From contig NZ_VOAK01000025.1 of assembly GCF_007859075.1 (NCBI RefSeq), positions 1 to 64,000 on the forward strand: a stretch of 64,000 nucleotides of DNA. The letters are read 5' to 3'. The notes under the pieces are model-generated. The model saw only the letters and a list, made by a program, of their open reading frames with translations, was not told the origin of the DNA and did no database searches. This document shows, in pieces, positions 35,297 through 43,816 of the stretch (the stretch's first letter is position 1; each line of letters opens with the position of its first letter). The translations under genes were made by a program, and so were the position numbers. This DNA comes from Gemmobacter aquaticus. Its GTDB lineage: Bacteria > Pseudomonadota > Alphaproteobacteria > Rhodobacterales > Rhodobacteraceae.

Positions 35297-36306
35297 ACCA
35301 CCTCGGCCACCGGTGCGGTCCAGCTGCCATCGATCACCTCGGCGTGCGGACGATAGAGCCGCAGCGTGTAGTTCCAGCCCTCGGTGATCGGAATGCAGTT
35401 CTCCACGCCCGCGTCGCAACCGCCAAAACGGATGGTCTGGCTACCATCGGCGGCCGCCTTGGCGCTGACGCTGTTCAGGGCATTCACGTTCAGGCTGTTC
35501 GGCGCAAAGAAGCCGTCCTTGTCATAGACGCTGACCGACCAGAAGGCATCGACGGGGACGTCCTTCATCACCACCTGATGCGGCGTCTTGCCATCGTTTT
35601 GTGCGGGGGTGACCATCTTGTAGACAGCCTCGGTCGGCGGATTCAGGCCCCAGCCAGCTGCGGTTGCCACCAGATGCGCGATCGGGTCAATCTCGTCCTT
35701 CGTGCCCATCGGGATGCCAAAGCCCGCGTCCCCCAGTGCGCCAAGGCTCAGCAGCGCATTGCGTGCTGCATCAAGCGAGGTCTTGTCCCAGTCCACGGCC
35801 TCATAGGTGCCGGCCGCGGCCTGTTCGACCTTGATCGAATCCTGCACGGCATGAACACGTGCCAGATCGTCAGGATCGGAAGAATTGAGGAACACCCGCA
35901 CCAGAAGTGCGACATAGCGGGTTCCGACCTCTTCCTGCGTGATCGTATGCGTTCCTTCATGCAGCACTGCGGGCGTCAAGTGATCCTGCGACACGATCTG
36001 CAGGGCGACATAGCGCTTGGGATCGGCCGGGGGCAGGGTCACCGTGACCGGCCCCGCCGACAAGTCGTAGACGCCCGAGGAGTAGAGCGTGTCGAGGTTC
36101 ATGCGGATGATGGATTGCTTGTCGAGCGGGGTCGTCGTGCGTTCGTGGACCATTTTGCCCAGCCCCTGCGCGGCAACCATGTTCCCCATGTAGCGGTCAC
36201 TTTCCGCCCGGATGAATGTGACAGCATTCACGGGTTTGGGGTCTGCCAGGGCGGCGCCGGCGGTCAGAGCGAGCATGGCGGTAAGAGTTGCAGATTTCAA
36301 AACCAT
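35290..36306 (-). CDS. DUF1254/DUF1214 exported protein
   Basis: A 338-residue exported protein: signal peptide MVLKSATLTAMLALTAGAALA, then a DUF1254 N-terminal and DUF1214 C-terminal region (RMNLDTLYSSGVYDLSAGPV, RYVALQIVSQDH, FWSVSVYDKDGFFAPN, and a TEGWNYTLRLYRP end). Function of the family is unknown; it is often envelope-linked. ATG 36306 lies 5 nt after GGAGA; ATG 36318 is in frame but worse placed. A terminator at 36405-36428 isolates it from the solute-binding protein gene. Confidence 0.85.
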   Translation of the reverse strand: MVLKSATLTAMLALTAGAALADPKPVNAVTFIRAESDRYMGNMVAAQGLGKMVHERTTTPLDKQSIIRMNLDTLYSSGVYDLSAGPVTVTLPPADPKRYVALQIVSQDHLTPAVLHEGTHTITQEEVGTRYVALLVRVFLNSSDPDDLARVHAVQDSIKVEQAAAGTYEAVDWDKTSLDAARNALLSLGALGDAGFGIPMGTKDEIDPIAHLVATAAGWGLNPPTEAVYKMVTPAQNDGKTPHQVVMKDVPVDAFWSVSVYDKDGFFAPNSLNVNALNSVSAKAAADGSQTIRFGGCDAGVENCIPITEGWNYTLRLYRPHAEVIDGSWTAPVAEVVQ

Positions 36307-36404
36307 TCTGGTCTCCATCGATTGAAATACCTTGAGGCGGCAGAAAAGGCCGCAGGTTGCACAGATCCGTGACGGTCGCATGAAAATTCATGCCCTGAAA
36401 AGGC

Positions 36405-36428
36405 CATGGCCGGCACAAGCCGGCCATG
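36405..36428 (-). terminator. Terminator after the solute-binding protein gene
   Basis: CATGGCCGGC (36405-36414) and GCCGGCCATG (36419-36428) form a perfect 10-bp stem with a 4-nt loop; on the minus strand GCCTTTTC follows. It lies 55 bp past the stop at 36484. Confidence 0.85.
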
Positions 36429-36483
36429 ACTGGGTTTTGGTGGCGAATGCCTGGCTCACAGCGGGGCCAAGGCAGTCACGCAA

Positions 36484-37554
36484 TCAGTTGGCGGCGAGCC
36501 AGGCGTTGAAACGCTCGTTCAGCTCGGCGTCACGGTCGACCCAGAACTCATAGGACGACGGCAGCGCGTTCTTCATGTTGTCCGGGTTGGTCGGCATGTG
36601 CGGTGCCATCTCGGTCTTGCCGTCGGAATAGAGCCCGACCAGCGAGGCCGACGACTTGCGTGCGGGACCATAGCTGATCCATTTGGCCTGATCGGCCAGA
36701 CGCTGGGTGTCGGTCGCGAAGGCCAGGAACTTCTTGGCTTCTTCCAGGTTCGGCGCGCCCTTCGGGATCACGAAGAGGTCGTATTCGAAGACCTGACCAT
36801 CCCATACGGTCTGGAACGGCTTGCCCTCGGACACGGCGGCGGCAAAGATCCGGCCGTTATAGGCGGTGGTCATTGCGACTTCGCCATCGGCCAGCAGTTG
36901 CGGCGGTTGTGCGCCGGCTTCCCACCAGATGGTGTCCTTCTTGATCTTGTCCAGAACCGAGAACGCGCGATCGACGCCTTCGGGGGTCTCGAGCACCGAA
37001 TAGACCTCGGCAGCCGGGACGCCATCGGCCATCAGAGCCATTTCGAGGTTCGCCTTGGCGCCTTTGCGCATGGCGCGCTTGCCCGGGAATTTCTCGAGAT
37101 CGAAGAAATCCGCCATCGTGGTCGGGCCTTCCGGGAACTTCGTCGTGTCATAGGCATAGACCGTCGAGAACACGATGGTCGACACCGCGCAATCGGTCAG
37201 CGCGCCCGGCAGGAAGTCTTCGGTTGCAGGGGTGCCATCGGGGGCAGCCGGCAGAATTGCGGGGTCGATGGTTTCCAGCATGCCTTCGTCGCAGAGGCGA
37301 ATCGCGTCGGCGTATTCGACGTCGGCAACGTCGACGGTGACGTTGTTGGCCTCGACCATGGCCTTCACCGGGGTGGCCGGGTTGTCGGCATCAACCATGG
37401 TGACCTTGACGCCGGTCTGGGCGGTGTAGGGCTTGATATAGGCTTCAATCTGGCTGGTGGCATAGGAACCACCCCAGGACATGACCGTCACATCCGCCGA
37501 AGCAGACAGGGCCACGGCCGACAGGGCGGTGGACAGGGCGAGCAGTTTCTTCAT
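36484..37554 (-). CDS. Polyamine-type ABC transporter substrate-binding protein (orphan)
   Basis: A 356-residue periplasmic binding protein of the spermidine/putrescine (PotD/PotF) class. Signal peptide MKKLLALSTALSAVALSASA precedes VTVMSWGGSYATSQIEAYI; other typical parts are DVEYADAIRLCDEG, WEAGAQPPQLLADGEVAM and NGRIFAA. ATG 37554 follows GGGAGCC. No permease or ATPase genes are adjacent, and a terminator closes the gene, so it either serves a transporter elsewhere or lost its partners. The ligand is unknown; these proteins bind polyamines or other amines. Confidence 0.88.
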   Translation of the reverse strand: MKKLLALSTALSAVALSASADVTVMSWGGSYATSQIEAYIKPYTAQTGVKVTMVDADNPATPVKAMVEANNVTVDVADVEYADAIRLCDEGMLETIDPAILPAAPDGTPATEDFLPGALTDCAVSTIVFSTVYAYDTTKFPEGPTTMADFFDLEKFPGKRAMRKGAKANLEMALMADGVPAAEVYSVLETPEGVDRAFSVLDKIKKDTIWWEAGAQPPQLLADGEVAMTTAYNGRIFAAAVSEGKPFQTVWDGQVFEYDLFVIPKGAPNLEEAKKFLAFATDTQRLADQAKWISYGPARKSSASLVGLYSDGKTEMAPHMPTNPDNMKNALPSSYEFWVDRDAELNERFNAWLAAN

Positions 37555-37774
37555 TCGTTGGCTCCCAGTGTTGGACCGCAAGTTTCTTTTCTGACTGCGG
37601 CTTCTCGGACGGCCCCAGGGCCGCAAGTTCAAGCTGGCGTCGCAGATGGACGTGAATCCCTGATCGACCAGCTTGCGCTCACCCTAGAACAAACTTTGTG
37701 CAGGGCAACAGCCTCTTTTTGATCAATCCTGCGAAGTTGATCGTATCGCGTGCAAACGCCCGTTCGCTGTGCAA

Positions 37775-38929
37775 TCAGGCGGCGGCGCGCATGACCGAAA
37801 GAAGTACCTCGGCGGACAACGACGCGGGGTTCGCCTTCATCGAGGACGACGTGGCGGCGGCCTCTGCCGCGGCGGCCATCACGGCGGCGTCGACGCCAAG
37901 TGCGGTCAATCCGGGCAGGCCGCTGGCGCGTCCCCAATCGGCTAAATGCGCTGCGGCGGGGCCGAGCGCGCCGTCGGTGCGATCAAATGCCGCGGCTATC
38001 CAGCGGCCCACCTGGTCCAGTCGCGCGGCCAATGCCGCATCGGTGACCGCCGCGCGATTGGCGATCAGGACATGCGGCAGCAGCACGCCACAGATCGCGC
38101 CATGGGCTGCGCCCGTCATGCCACCAAGCGGCCCCGCCAGCCCATGCACAGCGCCCAGCCCCGCATTGGCAAGCGCTAGCCCACCGCACAGGCTGACCCA
38201 TGCCATCTCATCGCGCGCCTGCGCATCCTCGGCCTGCATCAGACGGATCAGCGCAGACAGACCGCGCGGTATCGCATCGCGGCACAGCGCATCGGTCAAT
38301 GGATTGGCGCGGGTGCAGACATAGGGCTCGATCACCTGCGTGATCGCATCAAGGCCCGAGGCCAGCGTGATCGCCCGCGGGCAGCCATCGGTCAGAGCGG
38401 GATCAACAATCGCAATCCGGGGCAGCATCCGCGCATCCCGCAGACTGACCTTGCGGGCGTGCTCTTTGACCGCGATCACGGCGTTGCGTGTGACCTCGGC
38501 GCCGGTCCCGGCAGTGGTCGGCAGCGCCACGAAGGGCAGGGGCGGGTGATCGAGCGGCAGACCCGCGCCAACAACTTCCAGATGGTCGATCATCGGGCGG
38601 GTGGCGGGGGCAAGTGCCGCAATGGCCTTGCCCGCATCGATGACCGCCCCGCCGCCAAGAGCCACCACTACCTCGGCCCCGGTCGCGCGGGCCATCGTGA
38701 CGCCGGATTCGATGATCGCGGTATCGGGTTCCTCGGTCACTGCAAAGCGTTCGACCGCGCATCCCGCCGCCGCAAGACCCTTTGCCAGCGCCTCGCTTCG
38801 TGTGGGATTGCCACCCAGTACCAGCAAGACCCTTTTCCCGAGTGCCGCCACCCGGCCCGGCGCGGAATTTGCCTGACCCCGTCCAAACAGGATCTCGGTT
38901 GCCGTCGCGAATGAGAATGGGAGAGGCAT
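37775..38929 (-). CDS. Iron-type alcohol dehydrogenase homologue with altered metal ligands
   Basis: A 384-residue group III (Fe-type) dehydrogenase. The NAD site ALGGGAVIDAGKA and FVALPTTAGTGAEVTRNAVI are clear. In the metal site, Asp194 is in GLDAITQVIE, but the usual next ligand His is Gln198; His262 (GAVHGLAGPLGG) and His276 (AAHGAICGVLLPH) are kept, while the usual His in AHPLG is Gly266. The enzyme may use another metal or none. ATG 38929 has AAGGA upstream. Substrate unknown; stands alone between the binding protein and purU. Confidence 0.83.
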   Translation of the reverse strand: MPLPFSFATATEILFGRGQANSAPGRVAALGKRVLLVLGGNPTRSEALAKGLAAAGCAVERFAVTEEPDTAIIESGVTMARATGAEVVVALGGGAVIDAGKAIAALAPATRPMIDHLEVVGAGLPLDHPPLPFVALPTTAGTGAEVTRNAVIAVKEHARKVSLRDARMLPRIAIVDPALTDGCPRAITLASGLDAITQVIEPYVCTRANPLTDALCRDAIPRGLSALIRLMQAEDAQARDEMAWVSLCGGLALANAGLGAVHGLAGPLGGMTGAAHGAICGVLLPHVLIANRAAVTDAALAARLDQVGRWIAAAFDRTDGALGPAAAHLADWGRASGLPGLTALGVDAAVMAAAAEAAATSSSMKANPASLSAEVLLSVMRAAA

Positions 38930-39067
38930 GTCAGTCCTTTTCCGGGCCAGCGTCCGGCCGATCCCGGAGGCAGCGAATCTGTAACCGCCGCCGCCAATCG
39001 CAGGCAAGCCCACCGATCGGGCTTGCACTCGGACGACAGCAATGACGGTTATGCGCGTCGGAGTGAC

Positions 39068-39107
39068 GTTCTACGCCGCAGATGCCCTTTGTGGCGCAGT
39101 GTAGAAC
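39068..39107 (+). promoter_or_regulatory. Stable hairpin in the purU leader
   Basis: GTTCTAC (39068-39074) pairs with GTAGAAC (39101-39107), and the inner GCCGC (39075-39079) pairs with GTGGC (39091-39095, one G-U) around an 11-nt loop, with a GCAGT bulge on one side. It ends 27 bp before the purU start and just before the ribosome site, so it could act in translation control. It has no U-tract. I do not recognise it as a known riboswitch. Confidence 0.45.
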
Positions 39108-39134
39108 CGATGCATAGAGACCCAGAGGATGCCC

Positions 39135-40019
39135 ATGTCCAGATTCGCCCTCACTGTCACCTGCCCGTCGACCCGCGGGATTATTGCCGCCATCGCCAAT
39201 TACATGGCCGACAGCGGCTGCAACATCACCGACAGCTCGCAATATGACGATCTGGAGACCGGCCAGTTCTTCATGCGCGTCAGCTTCACCTCGCAGCAGG
39301 GCAAGTCGCTGGACGAGCTGAAGGCGGGCTTTGGCGAAACCGCCAAGAAGTTCTCGATGAACTTCGACTTCCATGACGAATCGCGGAAGATGAAGGTCAT
39401 CATCATGGTCAGCCGCTTTGGCCATTGCCTGAACGACCTGCTCTACCGCTGGCGCATCGGGGCGCTGCCGATTGATATCGTCGCGGTGATTTCGAACCAC
39501 ATGGACTATCAAAAGGTCGTGGTGAACCACGACATTCCTTACTACTGCGTCAAGGTTACCAAAGAGAACAAACCGCAGGCCGAGGCCGAGCAGATGCGCA
39601 TCGTGCGCGACTCGGGGGCCGAGCTGATCGTTCTGGCGCGCTATATGCAGGTGTTGTCGGATCAGATGTGCAAGGAAATGTCGGGGCGGATCATCAACAT
39701 CCACCACTCGTTCCTGCCGTCGTTCAAGGGCGCAAACCCCTACAAGCAGGCCTTTGAAAAAGGCGTGAAGCTGATCGGGGCAACCTCGCATTACGTGACC
39801 GCCGATCTGGACGAAGGCCCGATCATCGAACAGGACATCATCCGCGTGAGCCATGCCCAGTCGAATGAAGACTATGTCTCGCTTGGCCGCGATGTCGAGG
39901 CTGCGGTCCTGTCGCGCGCCATCCACGCCCATGTGCATCGCCGCGTCTTCCTGAACGGCAACAAGACAGTCGTGTTCCCGGCCTCGCCCGGCTCCTACGC
40001 CTCAGAACGCATGGGCTGA
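39135..40019 (+). CDS. purU: Formyltetrahydrofolate deformylase
   Basis: A 294-residue enzyme hydrolysing 10-formyl-THF to THF and formate, balancing one-carbon pools. An N-terminal ACT domain (ALTVTCPSTRGIIAAIANY) leads into the formyltransferase fold with the catalytic Asn/His/Asp set in RIINIHHSFLPSF and GATSHYVTADLDEGPII. ATG 39135 is chosen over ATG 39129 because AGAGG (39124-39128) has a 6-nt spacing to it and none to the other. Flanked by a leader hairpin and a terminator, so it is a single-gene unit. Confidence 0.95.
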   Translation: MSRFALTVTCPSTRGIIAAIANYMADSGCNITDSSQYDDLETGQFFMRVSFTSQQGKSLDELKAGFGETAKKFSMNFDFHDESRKMKVIIMVSRFGHCLNDLLYRWRIGALPIDIVAVISNHMDYQKVVVNHDIPYYCVKVTKENKPQAEAEQMRIVRDSGAELIVLARYMQVLSDQMCKEMSGRIINIHHSFLPSFKGANPYKQAFEKGVKLIGATSHYVTADLDEGPIIEQDIIRVSHAQSNEDYVSLGRDVEAAVLSRAIHAHVHRRVFLNGNKTVVFPASPGSYASERMG

Positions 40020-40043
40020 GACGTTTCAGCTTTAGGCAGCGTG

Positions 40044-40072
40044 AAAAAGGTCGGGTCAGTCCCGGCCTTTTT
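40044..40072 (+). terminator. Terminator after purU
   Basis: AAAAAGGTCGGG and CCCGGCCTTTTT form a 12-bp stem (one G-T pair) with a TCAGT loop, ending in a T5 run 25 bp past the purU stop. A standard intrinsic terminator. Confidence 0.95.
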
Positions 40073-40086
40073 GCGTTCTTGCTGCT

Positions 40087-40101
40087 GCGCAATGCTTGTG
40101 C
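40087..40101 (+). promoter_or_regulatory. NtrC-like palindromic site 1 upstream of urtA
   Basis: GCGC-N7-GTGC matches the classical NtrC pattern GCAC-N7-GTGC with one substitution; the wider TGCGCA/TGTGCA halves are also nearly palindromic. It lies about 320 bp upstream of urtA, just after the purU terminator. Nitrogen control of urt operons is established in several bacteria; binding here is inference. Confidence 0.4.
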
Positions 40102-40226
40102 ATCGAGGCAATTCCCCTGCGGAGGTGCTGGATTTGATGTCTGCAATCTGAGCAAGGTCGAAAAATCTGCCCTTTTTTCGGGCAAAGCGGCGCAGGGCGC
40201 AGGGCAGCAGGCGCTGCGTCGCAGCA

Positions 40227-40243
40227 TGTGCGTTGATTGCACA
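40227..40243 (+). promoter_or_regulatory. Palindromic site 2 upstream of urtA
   Basis: TGTGC (40227-40231) and GCACA (40239-40243) form a perfect inverted repeat with a 7-nt spacer, about 180 bp upstream of urtA. It has the same half-site spacing as site 1 but the halves face the other way. Upstream activator or global-regulator binding is possible. Confidence 0.35.
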
Positions 40244-40420
40244 AATCCGAGTCTGTTTGCTCTCCCTGCGGCCACGACACGCAAGAACGCGGGGCCGAAG
40301 AACAGGGAAGCCGCGCGGGCGAAATCCGGTGCGGAGAAACAGACAGGATTGCCGCTTGCAGAAACGGGGCCGCTGACGCGCAGTCCCCGGTCGGGGGCGG
40401 CTTGCAACGGGGGAACCTTC
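40244..40420. other. urt operon leader region
   Basis: About 180 bp with no convincing gene. An upstream in-frame extension of urtA reaches 40079, but nothing in it looks like a signal peptide. The ribosome site is the GGGGGAACC just before ATG 40421. Confidence 0.5.
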
Positions 40421-41719
40421 ATGAACTTCACACGTCGCACGCTTTTGGCAACTGTTGCCGCCGCGATCGCCGCACCGGTCGTGTCGCCGCGCTTTGCCTT
40501 TGCACAGGAAGAGCCGATCCGGGTCGGCATCCTGCACTCGCTGTCCGGAACCATGGCAATTTCGGAAACCACGCTCAAAGACACCATGCTGATGCTGATC
40601 GAGGCTCAGAACGCCAAGGGCGGTCTTCTGGGCCGCAAGCTTGAGGCGGTGGTGGTTGATCCGGCTTCGGACTGGCCGCTTTTCGCCGAAAAGGCGCGCG
40701 AGCTTCTGACCGTGTCGAAGGTCGACGTGATGTTCGGCTGCTGGACAAGCGTCAGCCGCAAATCGGTGCTGCCGGTCATTGAAGAGCTGAACGGCCTTCT
40801 GTTCTACCCGGTGCAGTACGAAGGTGAGGAAAGCTCGAAGAACGTCTTCTACACCGGCGCCGCGCCGAACCAGCAGGCAATCCCGGCCGTCGACTACTAT
40901 CTGAACGAGCTTGGAGTACAGAAGTTTGCGCTGCTTGGCACCGACTATGTGTACCCGCGCACCACGAACAACATCCTCGAAAGCTACCTGATCTCGAAGG
41001 GTATCCCGAAAGAGGACATCTTCGTGAACTACACCCCCTTCGGCCATTCCGACTGGTCGAAGATTGTGGCCGATGTCGTGGCCCTTGGCGCGGACGGCAA
41101 GAAGGTCGGCGTCGTCTCGACGATCAACGGCGATGCCAACATCGGCTTCTACAAGGAGCTCGCGGCAGCGGGTGTGACCGCAGACCGCATCCCGGTCGTC
41201 GCCTTCTCGGTCGGCGAGGAGGAACTGTCGGGTCTGGATACCTCGAACCTCGTTGGCCACCTTGCCGCATGGAACTACTTCATGTCGGCTGACACGCCGG
41301 AGAATGCCGAGTTCATCAAAGCGTGGAAGGCCTTCATCAAGGACGACAAGCGCGTCACCAACGACCCGATGGAGGCCCATTACATCGGCTTCAACATGTG
41401 GGTGAATGCAGTGACCCAGGCAGGCACCACAGCCGTTGATCCGGTGATCGAGGCCATGATCGGCCAGAAGTTCCCGAACCTGACGGGCGGCGTGGCCGAG
41501 ATGCTGCCCAACCACCACCTGACCAAGCCCGTGCTGATCGGCGAGATCCGCGCCGATGGCCAGTTCGACATCATCAGCCAGACCGAGCCGGTTCCGGGCG
41601 ACGCCTGGACCGACTTCCTGCCCGCCTCTGCGGTGCTGGAGTCGGATTGGAAAGACCTGAAGTGCGGCATGTACAACACCGAGACCAAGACCTGCGTGCA
41701 GCTGACGTCGAACTACTGA
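40421..41719 (+). CDS. urtA: Urea ABC transporter substrate-binding protein
   Basis: A 432-residue periplasmic binding protein of the urea/short-chain amide family. The signal MNFTRRTLLATVAAAIAAPV has a twin-arginine pattern. RVGILHSLSGTMAISE, the DVMFGCWTSVSRKSVLPV region and FYPVQYEGEE are the typical UrtA sequence (the WTS/RKSVLP region distinguishes it from amino acid binders such as LivJ). First gene of urtABCDE; expression is probably induced by nitrogen limitation. Confidence 0.95.
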   Translation: MNFTRRTLLATVAAAIAAPVVSPRFAFAQEEPIRVGILHSLSGTMAISETTLKDTMLMLIEAQNAKGGLLGRKLEAVVVDPASDWPLFAEKARELLTVSKVDVMFGCWTSVSRKSVLPVIEELNGLLFYPVQYEGEESSKNVFYTGAAPNQQAIPAVDYYLNELGVQKFALLGTDYVYPRTTNNILESYLISKGIPKEDIFVNYTPFGHSDWSKIVADVVALGADGKKVGVVSTINGDANIGFYKELAAAGVTADRIPVVAFSVGEEELSGLDTSNLVGHLAAWNYFMSADTPENAEFIKAWKAFIKDDKRVTNDPMEAHYIGFNMWVNAVTQAGTTAVDPVIEAMIGQKFPNLTGGVAEMLPNHHLTKPVLIGEIRADGQFDIISQTEPVPGDAWTDFLPASAVLESDWKDLKCGMYNTETKTCVQLTSNY

Positions 41720-41770
41720 GCCGAGCCGCGAGGGGGTACTGCCCCCTCGCCCATTTTTGACGGGGTCCGC

Positions 41771-43708
41771 ATGTTCCGCATACTTCTGCCGCTGGTGATG
41801 GCGGTCTGTCTGGCGTTGCCGGTCTTCGCCCAGGGCCTGCCCGAGGTTCTGGCAACCGAGCGGGCCAAGATCGAAAAGCCCTCGCGTCAATCCATCGGGC
41901 CGGTGATCGATGCGATCGTGGCCACGGGCGATCCCGCCGCCGCGCGGATGCTGGCCGCCTGGGCCGAGCGCAAGCTGGGTCAGCGCAAGGCCGATGGCGC
42001 CTTCTTCATTCTGGAAAAGGCGGATGAGGGCTGGGCGCTGACGGGCCTCGACGGTGCCCCCGCCGGTACCGCCCTCAAGGCAGATATGGTAGAGTTGAAG
42101 CCCAATGCGGGCGTGCGCGAGCTGATCGGGGCGGCGCTTGTGCAATTCACCCTGTCAGACCCCGATCCGGCCCAGCGTGCCCGCGCGCTGGATGCCATTG
42201 CCAAATCACCGTCAGAGACCCAGCTAGAGCCCCTGCGCGCGGCGATTGCCACAGAGGCCGATCCGGTGCTCAGAGCCCGCAAAGAACGGCTCGAACGTTT
42301 CCTGACCCTGCAATTCGACCCGGATATCGAAGCGCGGGTTGCGGCCATAGAAAGCTTCCGGGGCGATACTGCGCTCGACGTGCGCGCCGCGCTGAACCCC
42401 CTGCTTGCCACAACGCGCAAGGCTGCCATTGCATTGCCCGAAGGCGCCAATATCGCAGCCACCTTGCGCCCCGGCTCCGATCTGACAGAGGTTGAGGCCT
42501 ATGACCTGCTGGTCGCGGCGAACCTCGCCCCTGCGCGCCTGACGTCCGAGGCGCAGAAAGCGGCCCTTGCCGCGAACCTGTCAAATGGTCAGGTGGCGGG
42601 CGTTCCCGTGGCTGATCTGGCCACCCGCGAAGGGCGCGATCGCGCCTATGAGGCGATGGAGAAGGCGGGCACGGTGCCGACCGCCGCAACCGATGCCGAG
42701 GTTGACGCCGCGTTGCAGGCGCATGTCTTCTTTGACGAATACACCCAGCCCGATGCCCGGATCACCTCTGCCGCGCGAGCGACGCTGGGCAGCATCGATA
42801 CCCGCGTCGGTCTGATGACGGCGACGGATCTCGCGCTTGATGCGCTGTCGCTTGCCTCGATCTACTTCCTCGCGGCCATCGGCCTTGCCATCACATTCGG
42901 CGTCATGCGCGTGATCAACATGGCGCATGGCGAGTTCATCATGATGGGTGCCTATACCGGCTACGTCGTGCAGCAACTGATCCCGAACTATACGGTTTCC
43001 ATCATTGTCGCGCTGCCGATGGCCTTTGCCGTCACCTTCATGGCGGGCGTCGCGATGGAGCGGCTGGTCATCCGCCACCTTTATCGCCGACCGCTTGAGA
43101 CGCTGCTTGCAACCTTCGGCATCTCGATCGCGCTTCAGCAGATCGCGAAGAACATCTTTGGCACGCAGGCCCGTCCGCTGACCTCACCCGCCTGGCTCGA
43201 TGGGGCGCTGGTCTTCAATGATGTGATCTCGATCAGCTATATCCGCATCGCGATCTTCGTGCTGGCGCTTCTGTTCCTGGGCTTCTTCCTGTGGCTGATG
43301 AAGCGGACCCGGCTGGGGCTTGAGGTGCGTGCCGTCACGCAGAACCCCGCGATGGCCGCCAGCATGGGGATCGATCCCGGTCGCATCAACATGCTGACCT
43401 TCGGGCTGGGCTCTGGCATCGCGGGAATCGCCGGTGTGGCCATCGGGCTCTTTGCCAAGGTCACGTCCGAGCTTGGCTCCGACTACATCGTGCAAAGCTT
43501 CATGACCGTTGTGGTTGGTGGTGTCGGCAACATCTGGGGGGCGCTGGCCGGCGCTGCCATGATCGGCGGCTTCCAGAAGGTGATCGAGTGGCTCAATCCG
43601 GCCAATACGCTGGCCGCACAAACCTACATGATCCTCTTCATCATCCTGTTCATCCAGTTCCGTCCCCGGGGGATCATCGCCCTCAAGGGACGCGCGGCCG
43701 GAGACTGA
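41771..43708 (+). CDS. urtB: Urea ABC transporter permease
   Basis: A 645-residue permease. A signal peptide and a ~330-residue periplasmic-type N-terminal region (with alpha-helical HEAT-like stretches) precede a LivH-like permease domain starting about residue 350 (LALDALSLASIYFLAAIGLAI) with eight or so membrane helices and the EAA-type cytoplasmic loop MKRTRLGLEVRAVTQNPAMA. The extended N-terminus is a known feature of UrtB. It follows urtA by 51 bp. Confidence 0.94.
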   Translation: MFRILLPLVMAVCLALPVFAQGLPEVLATERAKIEKPSRQSIGPVIDAIVATGDPAAARMLAAWAERKLGQRKADGAFFILEKADEGWALTGLDGAPAGTALKADMVELKPNAGVRELIGAALVQFTLSDPDPAQRARALDAIAKSPSETQLEPLRAAIATEADPVLRARKERLERFLTLQFDPDIEARVAAIESFRGDTALDVRAALNPLLATTRKAAIALPEGANIAATLRPGSDLTEVEAYDLLVAANLAPARLTSEAQKAALAANLSNGQVAGVPVADLATREGRDRAYEAMEKAGTVPTAATDAEVDAALQAHVFFDEYTQPDARITSAARATLGSIDTRVGLMTATDLALDALSLASIYFLAAIGLAITFGVMRVINMAHGEFIMMGAYTGYVVQQLIPNYTVSIIVALPMAFAVTFMAGVAMERLVIRHLYRRPLETLLATFGISIALQQIAKNIFGTQARPLTSPAWLDGALVFNDVISISYIRIAIFVLALLFLGFFLWLMKRTRLGLEVRAVTQNPAMAASMGIDPGRINMLTFGLGSGIAGIAGVAIGLFAKVTSELGSDYIVQSFMTVVVGGVGNIWGALAGAAMIGGFQKVIEWLNPANTLAAQTYMILFIILFIQFRPRGIIALKGRAAGD

Positions 43709-43816
43709 TCCCATGTTCGCAAGCACCCCACGCTATATCCCTTCACTCTGGCCCGAAAACCTGACGGGGCGCGCGGGGGGTGTGACGCCCCTCGCATCAA
43801 CCGGAAAGGCCCCGGC

